Source: Fibrobacter sp.
GTDB lineage: Bacteria > Fibrobacterota > Fibrobacteria > Fibrobacterales > Fibrobacteraceae
Assembly (NCBI GenBank): GCA_017965445.1
Contig: JAGCPZ010000041.1
Coordinates: 1 to 33,421 of the forward strand
DNA length: 33,421 nt
Direction: 5' to 3'
A program made the position numbers and the translations under genes. Position 1 is the stretch's first letter; every line of letters starts with the position of its first letter. This document shows positions 1 through 6,471 of this stretch, one piece after another. The notes beneath the pieces are model-generated. The model was given only the letters and a program-made list of their open reading frames with translations, did not search any database and was not told the DNA's origin.

Positions 1-501
1 TTCGAAGGCCTCGGCGACAACGCCTTTGCCGACGATATCGCCGGTCTCGCCGCTCAGGGCAAGGTTCACCCGTTCCGTGATCCGGCCTACAAGAACGGTT
101 CCATCCTCGTTTCTAACCAGAACTTCGGTTGCGGCTCCAGCCGTGAACACGCTCCGCAGGCTCTCAAGCGCTGGGGCATCCGCGCCATCATCGCCGAAAG
201 CTACTCCGAAATCTTCTTCGGTAACTGCGTTGCCATCGGCGTGCCTTGCTACAAGGTGAGCCACGAAGTGGCTGACAAGATTCTCGCCTGGATCGAAGCC
301 AACCCGAGCGCAGAACTTGTCACGAGCACCGAAAGCCGCACGCTCAAGATGGGTGACGAAACCATCGAGCTCACGCTTGCCGACGGCCCCCGTGGCCAGT
401 TCCTCGACGGCTCCTGGCACGCACGTTCCGCCCTCATGGCCAACGCCGACAAGGTGCAGGAACTCGCTAGCAAGCTGCCGTATATGAACTTTTTGAAGTA
501 A
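1..501 (+). CDS. leuD: 3-isopropylmalate dehydratase small subunit (LeuD), 5'-truncated by the window edge
   Basis: The frame is open from base 1 to the TAA at 499-501, so the N-terminus lies outside the window. The visible 166 residues carry the LeuD/aconitase swivel-domain signature [15 protein letters not shown] (residues 42-56 of the fragment), followed by [13 protein letters not shown] and [10 protein letters not shown]. With the large subunit LeuC it isomerises 2-isopropylmalate to 3-isopropylmalate in cytosolic leucine synthesis. The C-terminus ends normally, so only the start is missing. Codon use is strongly biased toward C-ending codons, unlike the AT-rich genes just downstream, which fits a highly expressed core gene at the border of an accessory region. 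LeuC is presumably just upstream but cannot be seen. Confidence 0.96.
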   Translation, partial: FEGLGDNAFADDIAGLAAQGKVHPFRDPAYKNGSILVSNQNFGCGSSREHAPQALKRWGIRAIIAESYSEIFFGNCVAIGVPCYKVSHEVADKILAWIEANPSAELVTSTESRTLKMGDETIELTLADGPRGQFLDGSWHARSALMANADKVQELASKLPYMNFLK

Positions 502-534
502 GAAGTAGACGGTAGGAAGTAGGCAGTGGTTGGT

Positions 535-617
535 AAGGTCGCTGAGCCTGCCGAAGTGACCTTATAATAGAGTGTCATCCTGAGCGGAGCAACGCAAGTT
601 GCGAAGTCGAAGGATCT
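535..617. repeat. two abutting intergenic repeat-like elements downstream of leuD
   Basis: The first part (535-563) has complementary ends (AAGGTC...GTGACCTT) around GCTGAGCCTGCCGAAG. The second part (573-617) begins TGTCATCCTGAGCGGAGC and ends GTCGAAGGATCT. Both read like widespread non-coding intergenic repeats of bacterial genomes rather than gene remnants; this is recognition by wording, not a search. They sit between the leuD stop and its terminator hairpin. No start codon or ribosome-binding site uses them. Confidence 0.5.
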
Positions 618-632
618 AAAGCATTACAAAAG

Positions 633-667
633 CGCCCGGTTTAAAGCCCAAAGCCGGGCGTTTTTCC
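633..667 (+). terminator. Rho-independent terminator of leuD
   Basis: The arms CGCCCGGTTT (633-642) and AAGCCGGGCG (651-660) pair over 10 bp with one G-T wobble and an 8-nt loop, followed directly by TTTTTCCTTTTTT. It lies 130 bp after the leuD stop and ends that transcription unit. Confidence 0.85.
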
Positions 668-890
668 TTTTTTAAGCAAAATAAACACGTTTTTGAGCAA
701 ACTGTATCAAATAGTCAAATTATGACAGTGGAATTAGTATATATTAAACGTGATGTTATACAAAACTGTTTATGCGGTTAGGCAGGGGTCTTGTGTAAAT
801 AATTTTGCCTTTGAAACTGCGGAAATAAACATTGAAGTAAAACATCATCTCTAAATTTTTTGATTATTCTGATGAAAGGTAACGAGTTTT
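668..890. other. gene-free AT-rich stretch containing repeat copy 1
   Basis: The 502-890 gap holds, in order, the repeat pair after leuD, the leuD terminator, and this AT-rich stretch with the first copy of a 63-bp direct repeat (752-814). I see no RNA gene here. The promoter of the gene starting at 891 should be here, but no clear -35/-10 pair stands out. Confidence 0.5.
752..814 (+). repeat. 63-bp direct repeat, copy 1, hairpin-forming
   Basis: It matches 1381-1443 at 57 of 63 positions. It can fold: outer arms TTATACAA (756-763) and TTGTGTAA (791-798), inner arms CTGTTTA (766-772) and TAGGCAG (779-785) with loop TGCGGT. It also reads as the start of a short peptide (MLYKTVYAVRQGSCVNNFA...), and the second copy gives a similar peptide, so it could instead be a duplicated gene 5' end. 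Confidence 0.75.
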
Positions 891-1331
891 ATGAAAAAGT
901 TCTTTTATCTTTTGATGTTACTGCCATTAAACTTATATGCGGGATGCAATCTGTTTATTCATCATAAAGTTTATGGTTCGTTTGGACGTGCATGTTTTGA
1001 GACTCCATTAAGTTATGCAGATTCTATTATTCGTGGAGAAAATCGCGTCCAACAACGTGGTTATACGGCAAAGTGGTATAAATATGAAATTCCTGATTCT
1101 TTATGTCAAACCGCTTTTAATGAAAATTTGGGAAAAACGGTTGACGAAAAATTTTGTCTACGCTTTGTAGGTTTGTTGGAGTTTAATAACCAGTACGTGT
1201 TTATTCATCGTTTTTCTGATTTTTACGATCATACCAAAAGAAAACTTTTTCCGATTAAGCAAGTCCCTGAATTGAAAAACTATATGATGAAAATTGAATA
1301 TTTTCGAGAAAATTATAGGGAGATGAAATAA
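891..1331 (+). CDS. secreted hypothetical protein, 146 aa
   Basis: I do not recognise this protein. The N-terminus MKKFFYLLMLLPLNLYAGC is a typical signal sequence; the Ala-Gly-Cys at residues 17-19 could be a signal peptidase I site or a weak lipobox. The rest is rich in aromatic and basic residues with four further Cys, suggesting a folded periplasmic or secreted domain, and no membrane segment follows. A GAAAGG lies upstream of the ATG. Base composition is much more AT-rich than leuD. The gene is framed by two 63-bp direct repeats (752-814 and 1381-1443), so it may have arrived as a unit. Existence is likely; function is unknown. Confidence 0.7.
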   Translation: MKKFFYLLMLLPLNLYAGCNLFIHHKVYGSFGRACFETPLSYADSIIRGENRVQQRGYTAKWYKYEIPDSLCQTAFNENLGKTVDEKFCLRFVGLLEFNNQYVFIHRFSDFYDHTKRKLFPIKQVPELKNYMMKIEYFRENYREMK

Positions 1332-1380
1332 TTTTCCTTTTTTTCTGTCCCACAATCCAGTTTCCATGATTTTCATAGAT

Positions 1381-1443
1381 GATGTTATACAATACTGTTT
1401 ATGCGGTTAAGCTGGGGTCCTGTGTAAACAATTTTGCCATTGA
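1381..1443 (+). repeat. 63-bp direct repeat, copy 2
   Basis: 57 of 63 bases match copy 1 at 752-814. In the inner stem a G to A change converts a wobble into a normal pair, while an A to T change breaks one pair, so conservation of the fold is only partly supported. Translation from 1382 gives MLYNTVYAVKLGSCVNNFA, close to the peptide from copy 1. The two copies are 629 bp apart and enclose the secreted orphan gene. Confidence 0.75.
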
Positions 1444-1613
1444 CTCGAACAGCCGTTATTGTTATCGTCGTGCTCTACAGCCTTCGTGCATTGATAGGAG
1501 GCTGCGCTTGTGTGGTGGATTTCAATTGGTTGCGGTGTATTTCATCAGTCATTCCAGCCTTTATCGCATGGTGCTATTATCCTGGAGTTAAACCATTATT
1601 TAAAATATGTTGA
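1440..1613 (+). CDS. possible small membrane protein (about 57 aa) or 3' remnant of a membrane-protein gene
   Basis: A frame open from the stop at 1425-1427 to TGA 1611-1613 encodes a hydrophobic peptide with AVIVIVVLYSLRALIGG and ISSVIPAFIAWCYYPG, i.e. two probable membrane segments. There is no ATG; TTG at 1434 or 1440 are the only plausible starts. Its stop overlaps the start of the transpeptidase gene at 1607, as in translational coupling. It lies one frame off from the peptide begun by repeat copy 2, so it may instead be the frameshifted tail of that reading frame. Weak call. Confidence 0.3.
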   Translation: MTRTAVIVIVVLYSLRALIGGCACVVDFNWLRCISSVIPAFIAWCYYPGVKPLFKIC

Positions 1614-2128
1614 AGAAAACAATAATTACCCTTTTACTAACTTTCCTATTTATTTCTTGTTCCTCAGAATCGGATTCTTCCAAACAAATGATTACGCAAA
1701 GCATTGACAATATTTTAGTAGAAAAAGCGAACCGCAAAATGCATCTTCGTCAAGGAGATGAAATTGTCAAAACGTACAAAATATCTTTGGGCAAGAATCC
1801 GATGGGAGCGAAGGTCAAATCAGGCGACAACAGGACACCCGAGGGCAATTACACGATTGAAAAGCACAATCCCCAAAGCAAATTTCATTTATCGCTAAGG
1901 ATTTCGTACCCGAACGAGGAGCAAATCAAATCCGCGAAAGAAGGCAATTACGAGCCCGGCGGAGATATCATGATTCACGGCTATCCGAACAAGATTCCCG
2001 CCTTTCTTTTTTATTTTTGGCATAAATGGAAAGACTGGACGGCCGGTTGCATCGCTGTCACCAATGACGAAATCGAAGAGATTTACGATATCGTAAAAGA
2101 CGGGACTCCGATAACAATTCTTCCTTAA
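1607..2128 (+). CDS. L,D-transpeptidase (YkuD fold) lipoprotein, copy 1
   Basis: The 173-aa protein has a lipoprotein signal with lipobox FISC (Cys18) and a YkuD-type catalytic domain over roughly residues 35-173. The active-site motif is complete: His124 in IMIHGYPN and Cys148 in DWTAGCIAV. Known family members act in the periplasm on peptidoglycan, forming 3-3 crosslinks, attaching lipoproteins, or (YafK/DpaA type) cleaving such links; which applies here cannot be told. No canonical ribosome-binding site is next to the ATG; the upstream small hydrophobic frame overlaps the start. It is the most diverged of the three intact copies (NPMGAKV, KSGDNR, YFWHKW). A strong hairpin follows at 2135. 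Confidence 0.9.
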   Translation: MLKKTIITLLLTFLFISCSSESDSSKQMITQSIDNILVEKANRKMHLRQGDEIVKTYKISLGKNPMGAKVKSGDNRTPEGNYTIEKHNPQSKFHLSLRISYPNEEQIKSAKEGNYEPGGDIMIHGYPNKIPAFLFYFWHKWKDWTAGCIAVTNDEIEEIYDIVKDGTPITILP

Positions 2129-2134
2129 GAAAGC

Positions 2135-2164
2135 GACCATTTTCCCGGCATCAGGAAAATGGTC
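2135..2164. terminator. strong hairpin between convergent transpeptidase and antitoxin genes
   Basis: GACCATTTTCC (2135-2145) pairs perfectly with GGAAAATGGTC (2154-2164) around an 8-nt loop. The place, 6 bp after one stop and 7 bp before the other, suits a bidirectional terminator, though no long T run follows. A closely related hairpin in inverted orientation lies at 3092-3128. Confidence 0.7.
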
Positions 2165-2171
2165 AAGCATA

Positions 2172-2558
2172 TCACCAGAACAGGTTCTTGTAACTCGTTC
2201 CGAGGGCGTTCGCGAGCCTGTGGGCCATCTTACGACCGATCGGTTCCCTACCCCGCTCCATCGCAGAGATTTGCTGTTTGGTAATCCCCACCTTATCAGC
2301 AAGCTGTTGCTGCGTGTACCCGAAGGTCGTGCGAAGCAACTTCAAACTTTCGGCAGGCGTGGTTTTCGACTCTATTTCCTTGAACCAATCTGATTTCATA
2401 ATCTCAACTGGTTCTTCATCCGCATCGACCACCTCTACATCCGGAAATGCAGACTGAAAATAGAGTACAACATAATCAGGAATATTCTTTCCTTCAAAAG
2501 TGAACATCGCACCTTTAGCATCCTTACTAGTAAGGCGCATTTTCACGGCTTCCAACAT
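2172..2558 (-). CDS. XRE-family (HigA-like) antitoxin, 128 aa
   Basis: The C-terminal half (about residues 65-125) is a helix-turn-helix domain: LLRTTFGYTQQQLADKVG followed by ITKQQISAMERG, the classic XRE spacing. The N-terminal half is an extended acidic segment that may contact the toxin. The start is placed at 2558 because GGAGG (complement of 2565-2569) lies 6 nt upstream; an earlier in-frame ATG at 2576 has no such site. It overlaps the 3' end of the toxin gene by 32 bp. In such systems the antitoxin neutralises the toxin and represses the shared promoter by binding an operator. Confidence 0.85.
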   Translation of the reverse strand: MLEAVKMRLTSKDAKGAMFTFEGKNIPDYVVLYFQSAFPDVEVVDADEEPVEIMKSDWFKEIESKTTPAESLKLLRTTFGYTQQQLADKVGITKQQISAMERGREPIGRKMAHRLANALGTSYKNLFW

Positions 2559-2793
2559 AAGTGACCTCCACTTCAATTCCTTTTAAAGTTTCTATCCAAC
2601 AAGCCGCCCAATGGTATGAAAGGTGGCAATGATATGTATTCGTATTGGTGAGCTTTTTATAGTTCGGCCAATGCGGCAATACGGGTCCTTTTTCCGCAAG
2701 GTCCTTGACAAGCCTAGCGAAAAGGATCTGTTCCTTTATCGGCATAAGTCTCGCGGCCTTGAGAATTTTTGGTTTTGTAATGACTTTTCTCAT
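2527..2793 (-). CDS. RelE/ParE-superfamily (HigB-like) toxin, 88 aa
   Basis: The middle and C-terminus (VKDLAEKGPVLPHWPNYKKL, then TYHCHLSYHWAACW, IEVEVTYVGSRENAPY) match the pattern of small 'cytotoxic translational repressor' proteins of the RelE superfamily, which cleave mRNA at the ribosome. The toxin gene comes first and the XRE antitoxin second, the HigBA order. The ATG at 2793 lacks a clear ribosome-binding site and an internal Met17 is possible, so the N-terminus is uncertain. Length is normal for the family. Confidence 0.82.
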   Translation of the reverse strand: MRKVITKPKILKAARLMPIKEQILFARLVKDLAEKGPVLPHWPNYKKLTNTNTYHCHLSYHWAACWIETLKGIEVEVTYVGSRENAPY

Positions 2794-2832
2794 AATATAT
2801 ATTATTTCTTTACTCTTGTCAAGATTTTTTCT

Positions 2833-3024
2833 TTACACCCTATTCGATCCTTCAATTTCGCGCTCATGCAGCATCTTGCGAACAGCGCGATTATTATCAG
2901 CGAGTTCCTTATCAATCTTCTTTTTCGCAACAAGCCTTTTCGCTCGAGTATTATGCAAAGTCATTTCATTTGCCAAATCTTTAGCTTTGGCAATAACCGT
3001 TGAGAAAATTTCCTTAGACTTCAT
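2833..3024 (-). CDS. small charged hypothetical protein, 63 aa, first gene of the toxin-antitoxin operon
   Basis: The ATG at 3024 is preceded by GGAGG (complement of 3029-3033) with 4-nt spacing, which supports a real gene. The product is strongly basic and helical (about a third Lys, Arg, Asp or Glu), has no signal or membrane segment, and matches no family I know. It lies 39 bp upstream of the toxin gene on the same strand; the gap is AT-rich and could hold a separate promoter. It may be a third component or an unrelated leader gene. Confidence 0.6.
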   Translation of the reverse strand: MKSKEIFSTVIAKAKDLANEMTLHNTRAKRLVAKKKIDKELADNNRAVRKMLHEREIEGSNRV

Positions 3025-3091
3025 ATAGCCTCCATTGATGTGGCCGCATTTTACGACCGGTTGATTTTTAGAGGCGTTTTTTTCGAATTAT

Positions 3092-3128
3092 CCAATCATT
3101 TTCCTGATGCTAGGAAAAAGATAATTGG
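3092..3128. repeat. hairpin related to that at 2135-2164, other end of the toxin-antitoxin module
   Basis: CCAAT (3092-3096) pairs with ATTGG (3124-3128), and CATTTTCC with GGAAAAAG inside (one mismatch). The core CATTTTCCTGATGC followed by GGAAAA is shared with the reverse complement of 2135-2164, with only two changed bases between. It lies 68 bp upstream of the 63-aa gene, so it could be part of the operon's regulatory region, a second terminator for the SDR gene, or a module end. Confidence 0.6.
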
Positions 3129-3135
3129 CATAAAT

Positions 3136-3174
3136 AAAAAAAACGCATTTCGCCTTTGATAAGACGAGATGCGT
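3136..3174 (-). terminator. Rho-independent terminator of the SDR gene
   Basis: On the minus strand the arms (complements of 3165-3174 and 3143-3152) form a 10-bp stem with one wobble, followed by a long T run (complement of the A-rich 3133-3143). It lies 80 bp past the end of the SDR gene. Confidence 0.85.
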
Positions 3175-3254
3175 CGGGGATGCAGTAATTGTACCTATAT
3201 TTTAAAAAGTTGGCAAGGGGCATTCAAAAATTTTACATAAGCACTATCGCGCCC

Positions 3255-3965
3255 CTATCCCTTGAAACTCCAGCCACAGTCATTGTGGTAAATCATCTGG
3301 CGGGTCATGCCGCCATCGATGCAGATGTTTTCGCCGGTGATAAATCCGGCTTTTTCGCTGGCCAGGTAAAGCACCATGTTCGCGATGTCGAACGGGTTCC
3401 CCACGCGGCCTGCAGGCTGCTGCGAAGCATCGGGGCCTTCGTAAGTCTTGAACTCGGTATCGATCCAGCCCGGCGAAATGGAATTTACGCGTACACGCCC
3501 GGCAAAGCTCACCGCCAGCGCATGGGTCAGGGCAGCAATCCCGCCTTTTGCCGCGGTGTAACTTTCAGTCTGCGGTTGGCTCATACGGTCTCGGCTAGAA
3601 GAGATATTCACGATGGACGCTCCCTTCGCAAAATGCGGCGCAAAGAGTTTCGCGAGGTAAAACGGCGCAATCACGCCCACGGCCAGCGCATAGCTGAAAT
3701 CTTCGTAACTGCATTCGTCGATTCCCTTCATCAACGGAAGCGCGTTGTTCACGAGCACATCCACATGCCCGTATTTTTCGATGACAAACTTCGCGAATTC
3801 CTCCAGAACATCCTTCTTCGAGAGGTCCCCCACAAAGCAGGGATTCTCGCGGATGTCGATAAAGGCGACCAGCGCGCCTTCTTTTTCGAATTCACTCACG
3901 ATGGTAGCCCCGATTCCATGGGCACCACCAGTCACAATGACAACTTTATTTTCGAACGATTTCAT
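3255..3965 (-). CDS. short-chain dehydrogenase/reductase (SDR), 236 aa
   Basis: A classical SDR in length and motifs: the nucleotide-binding TGGAHGIG (residues 12-19), the DL at 47-48, NNA (73-75), catalytic Ser123, Tyr136 and Lys140 (YTAAK), and the C-terminal ISPGWIDTEF and INGENIC-type segment ending in DGGM. Asp37 at the end of beta-2 favours NAD(H) over NADP(H). The usual helix-alpha-F Asn appears replaced by Gly97. Substrate cannot be inferred. The start is set at Met-Lys-Ser-Phe-Glu (3965) since the Rossmann strand follows directly; an upstream in-frame Met at 4016 would add an untypical extension. It is transcribed alone, with its own terminator. Confidence 0.92.
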   Translation of the reverse strand: MKSFENKVVIVTGGAHGIGATIVSEFEKEGALVAFIDIRENPCFVGDLSKKDVLEEFAKFVIEKYGHVDVLVNNALPLMKGIDECSYEDFSYALAVGVIAPFYLAKLFAPHFAKGASIVNISSSRDRMSQPQTESYTAAKGGIAALTHALAVSFAGRVRVNSISPGWIDTEFKTYEGPDASQQPAGRVGNPFDIANMVLYLASEKAGFITGENICIDGGMTRQMIYHNDCGWSFKG

Positions 3966-4067
3966 GAGTATAAATATATAACAATCTTTAAGCAATCTTT
4001 CGCAAAAGCTTTTCAAAATAAATTATATTCTAAAAGCAATCATTGCCCACTTATAAGAACGCTGATT

Positions 4068-4763
4068 ATGCCTATTTCGTTAGACGATTTTAAAAACGGA
4101 ATGGAACGTCTTGATGTAAGAGACTTCCACAAGAAAAAGATTTGGCACGGTTTTGAATATTTCAAGTCAGACCGGAAAAAAGGCGTTAAGGTTTCCATAA
4201 TTTTAGGCTATAACGAAGGCTACGATAATTTTCATATCGATTCTTTTTTCGCTTCCCTCTATTTTAAATCTATAGAAAGCGCTCGATGTCCATTGTTGAA
4301 CAAATACCATATCGTCGGCGGAAACACAGTGTCAACTCTTACGCATTCTTTTATGAAAGAATTGGAGGGGTGTGAGCTAAGAATTTCACAGCCAGAGCAC
4401 ATTGACATTCTGGTAAACAAGATTCAATGTATATTGAACGAGAAAATTTGGCCATACATCGACCAATACTCCAACATTGAAGAAGTCGCTAAAGAAATTG
4501 CATCTAAAAAGATAGATGAATTACCTTTCGACATCGCCTACGCTGGACCACACGCAGCAGCAATGCTTTTCTTGAAGCAAACAAACAACCCCGCTTATGA
4601 AGAAAAATTAATAGAAACCGTAAACGGCTTAAAGCAATACGTTATTAGCGATGTTGCTGAACACGGGTCTCTCGCCGAAGGTTCCGTAAGCGTATTGAAA
4701 ATGGTCGAAGAGCAACTGCACGACGATTTGGAAAAAGTTGGCTACGAATTTTATAAAGGTTAA
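4068..4763 (+). CDS. hypothetical cytosolic protein, 231 aa
   Basis: No family recognised. The frame is open far upstream, but that part is antisense to the SDR gene; ATG at 4068 is the first plausible start beyond the SDR start. The protein has no signal peptide or membrane segment, an N-terminal acidic/basic part (MPISLDDFKNGMERL), a beta-rich middle (VSIILGYNEGYDNFHIDSF) and a helical C-terminal half. It starts a rightward group with the small membrane protein at 4815 and the split lipoprotein gene at 5055. Confidence 0.7.
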   Translation: MPISLDDFKNGMERLDVRDFHKKKIWHGFEYFKSDRKKGVKVSIILGYNEGYDNFHIDSFFASLYFKSIESARCPLLNKYHIVGGNTVSTLTHSFMKELEGCELRISQPEHIDILVNKIQCILNEKIWPYIDQYSNIEEVAKEIASKKIDELPFDIAYAGPHAAAMLFLKQTNNPAYEEKLIETVNGLKQYVISDVAEHGSLAEGSVSVLKMVEEQLHDDLEKVGYEFYKG

Positions 4764-4814
4764 CGATATTATCAGTCATGAAAAAAATTCTACCCTAAGA
4801 GGCTAATCATTAAT

Positions 4815-5051
4815 ATGCTAATACCATTAATTATCCTCATTGCTGGTGTTGCTTTAGCAGCTCTAGTTTATGGTTTGTTCACACTCATCGTGAAACTGGC
4901 GGGTAAGGAACATTTCCTTCTGACGTTATCTCTGACAAAAAGACTATTTGGAGATAAATGGGGAAAAATACTTCATGATCTATTCTTCACAAGACTTCCG
5001 TTACTGATTAGCATTTGGCTTATAATTAATATCATTATTGTTGTGAATTAG
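4815..5051 (+). CDS. small two-pass membrane protein, 78 aa
   Basis: Two clear hydrophobic segments (about residues 2-28 and 60-77) are joined by a basic middle containing LTKRLFGDKWGKILHD. AAGAGG lies upstream of the ATG, at slightly long spacing. No family recognised. The stop is 3 nt before the next start, so it is probably cotranscribed and perhaps coupled with the lipoprotein at 5055. Confidence 0.6.
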   Translation: MLIPLIILIAGVALAALVYGLFTLIVKLAGKEHFLLTLSLTKRLFGDKWGKILHDLFFTRLPLLISIWLIINIIIVVN

Positions 5052-5054
5052 AAC

Positions 5055-5947
5055 ATGAAAATTGCTTGTAAAATGAAGTACTTACTTCTCTTAATCGCAA
5101 TCCTATTGATTTCTTGCGCAGGGACGCAATACAAAGTCGACACAAGCAGACTCAAGAACTTGGATGACTTTTCAGAAGCAAAAGACCTACTCGCAATGAA
5201 CTTCTCGAATTTCGCCAAGGATTCCAATCGCAATGTAGTCAATTATGCAACCGAATATTTAGAACAGGCCAATGAAATACAGGCCAAGCTATCGACCATT
5301 GATTCCAACATGGTTTTCAATTCTGTAGAAGAAACCGAACTACTGATGTTGTCCATGGTTTCAAATGCACGATACTACGAGCCATCCAATAACGAAGAAT
5401 CATTGGATTCAATCACGGAATTGTCCCCCACGGATTCCATCGTCAACACATTCTTGCAAGCAATCGATAACCACAGCAACAACATCGAAAAACAAAAAAC
5501 AAAAAAATCATCAAAGGGGAAATCACAAGGACAAAAAAAACAATCGCCGAAAGCATCGATTTTGAAGCAACCAAGAGAATCGTCAGCAGCAGAGCCTTTT
5601 CCGATGAAGAAAAGGACATCATGCTCCTTTACACTCAATACCTTCTGATAAAATACAATTTCAACTTTAGTCGATATTTGTGCAAAATAAAAAAACTTGG
5701 TCCATTCGATCTCCACGGTGACGAATGGTTCGACGCGAATAAACAAAATTTTTTGCAAAAATACCCCAATACAAAATACGTCCTATTTTTGAACAGCATC
5801 CAAACAGCAATCGAAGACAGAAAAGAAGCTAAAAGAAAAGAAAGAATTGACAATATTTGGGGGGCACTTCTGAGTCTAGCGGCAGCAATTGCTCTTTCCA
5901 TGTCATTTATTACGGTGTTTGGAGCTAGTCCTGGATTGGGAGATTAA
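5055..5947 (+). CDS. lipoprotein/membrane protein gene in two frames, joined by a putative -1 shift at A-runs (or broken)
   Basis: Frame one runs 5055-5648: a lipoprotein signal with lipobox LISC near residue 21 and a helical, acidic domain up to residue 151. Protein-like sequence then continues in the -1 frame: KGEITRTKKTIAESIDFEA, then a helical stretch, PFDLHGDEWFDANKQNF, and a C-terminal membrane segment ending at 5947. The zero-frame tail after the shift is low-complexity and basic. Two A runs, 5501-5507 and 5533-5540, each place A_AAA_AAA in the phase needed for a -1 slip; either would give a product near 297 aa. Alternatives are a true frameshift mutation or a homopolymer sequencing error. 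Start could also be Met7 (5073). Function unknown. Confidence 0.55.
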
Positions 5948-6000
5948 ATGTTATTTTTTTTCAAACCCTTTTACAAAAGGAATCAAAACTATGAACAAAT
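5946..6000 (+). other. orphan leader and start codon resembling those of the GH45 gene
   Basis: AAATGTTATTTTT, then a CAAA..CCTT stretch, AAAGGAATC and ATGAACAAAT closely match 8676-8728, the leader and first codons of the GH45 lipoprotein gene. Here the reading frame ends at once (ATG AAC AAA TAA) because the sequence switches to the middle of a transpeptidase gene at 6001. It is the left side of a deletion junction. Confidence 0.7.
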
Positions 6001-6312
6001 AAGTCCGGCGACAACAAGACGCCCGAGGGCAATTACACCATCGAACTGCACAATCCCAAAAGCATTTTTCATTTATCACTGAAGGTTTCGTACCCGAACG
6101 CAGGGCAAATCAAGGCCGCGAAAGAAGGCAACTACGAGCCCGGCGGCGACATCATGATCCACGGCTACCCGAACAAGGTTCCCGCATTCCTATTTAAATT
6201 CTGGCACAAGTGGAAAGACTGGACCGCCGGCTGCATCGCCGTCACGAACGACGAAATCGAAGAAATCTACGCCGCCGTCAAGGACGGCACACCAATAACC
6301 ATCAAGCCTTAG
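6001..6312 (+). pseudogene. 5'-truncated L,D-transpeptidase remnant
   Basis: The 103 codons from KSGDNKTPEGNY to the stop at 6310-6312 match the intact copies, including HGYPN and the active-site TAGCIAV, but the lipoprotein signal and first third of the domain are absent and no start codon is in place. It mixes features of two intact copies: IELHNP and LKVSYPN as in the copy at 9859, but KSIFHL, KFWHKW and the ending ITIKP as in the copy at 7646. It also has private changes (AGQIK, EIYAAV). Likely non-functional. Confidence 0.85.
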
Positions 6313-6418
6313 AATTCACCCACATGCTCAAATATTAGCGATTTTCGCTTAAATTCTAGCAAAAACGCCAATATATTAGCTGTTTTCATCCTAAACTTCA
6401 AAAACATAGATTCTTTAC
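6313..6418. other. AT-rich spacer upstream of the ATPase gene
   Basis: It contains two loosely similar segments, ATATTAGCGATTTTCGC (6332-6348) and ATATTAGCTGTTTTCATC (6373-6390). No gene is evident. Confidence 0.3.
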
Positions 6419-6447
6419 TTGACCATTCACTTAACATTTTGTATATT
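6419..6447 (+). promoter_or_regulatory. sigma70-type promoter of the ATPase gene, overlapped by a palindrome
   Basis: TTGACC (6419-6424) and TATATT (6442-6447) are separated by exactly 17 bp. The -10 box lies in the centre of the palindrome 6431-6459, so a protein bound there would block RNA polymerase. The ATG is 25 bp downstream of the -10 box with GGAGG in between. Confidence 0.65.
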
Positions 6448-6459
6448 ACAAAATGTTAA
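6431..6459. repeat. palindrome bracketing the ATPase gene, copy 1
   Basis: TTAACATTTTGTA and TACAAAATGTTAA are perfect inverted arms around TAT (13-bp arms). The 27 bp from 6431 to 6457 recur without change at 7593-7619, at the end of the ATPase gene. In this copy the palindrome covers the promoter -10 box. Confidence 0.95.
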
Positions 6460-6471
6460 ACGGAGGCATAT

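Noticed and set aside
752..1412. Integron attC sites: GTTAGGC (777-783) and GTTAAGC (1406-1412) fit the GTTRRRY core and flank a small gene.
   Set aside because: In attC the core pairs at the base of the hairpin with an upstream RYYYAAC; here it lies at the loop, no RYYYAAC partner is seen, and no integrase is in the window.
3189..4067. Long in-frame upstream extension of the gene at 4068.
   Set aside because: It is antisense to the well-supported SDR gene and lacks protein-like composition; the ATG at 4068 gives a normal protein.
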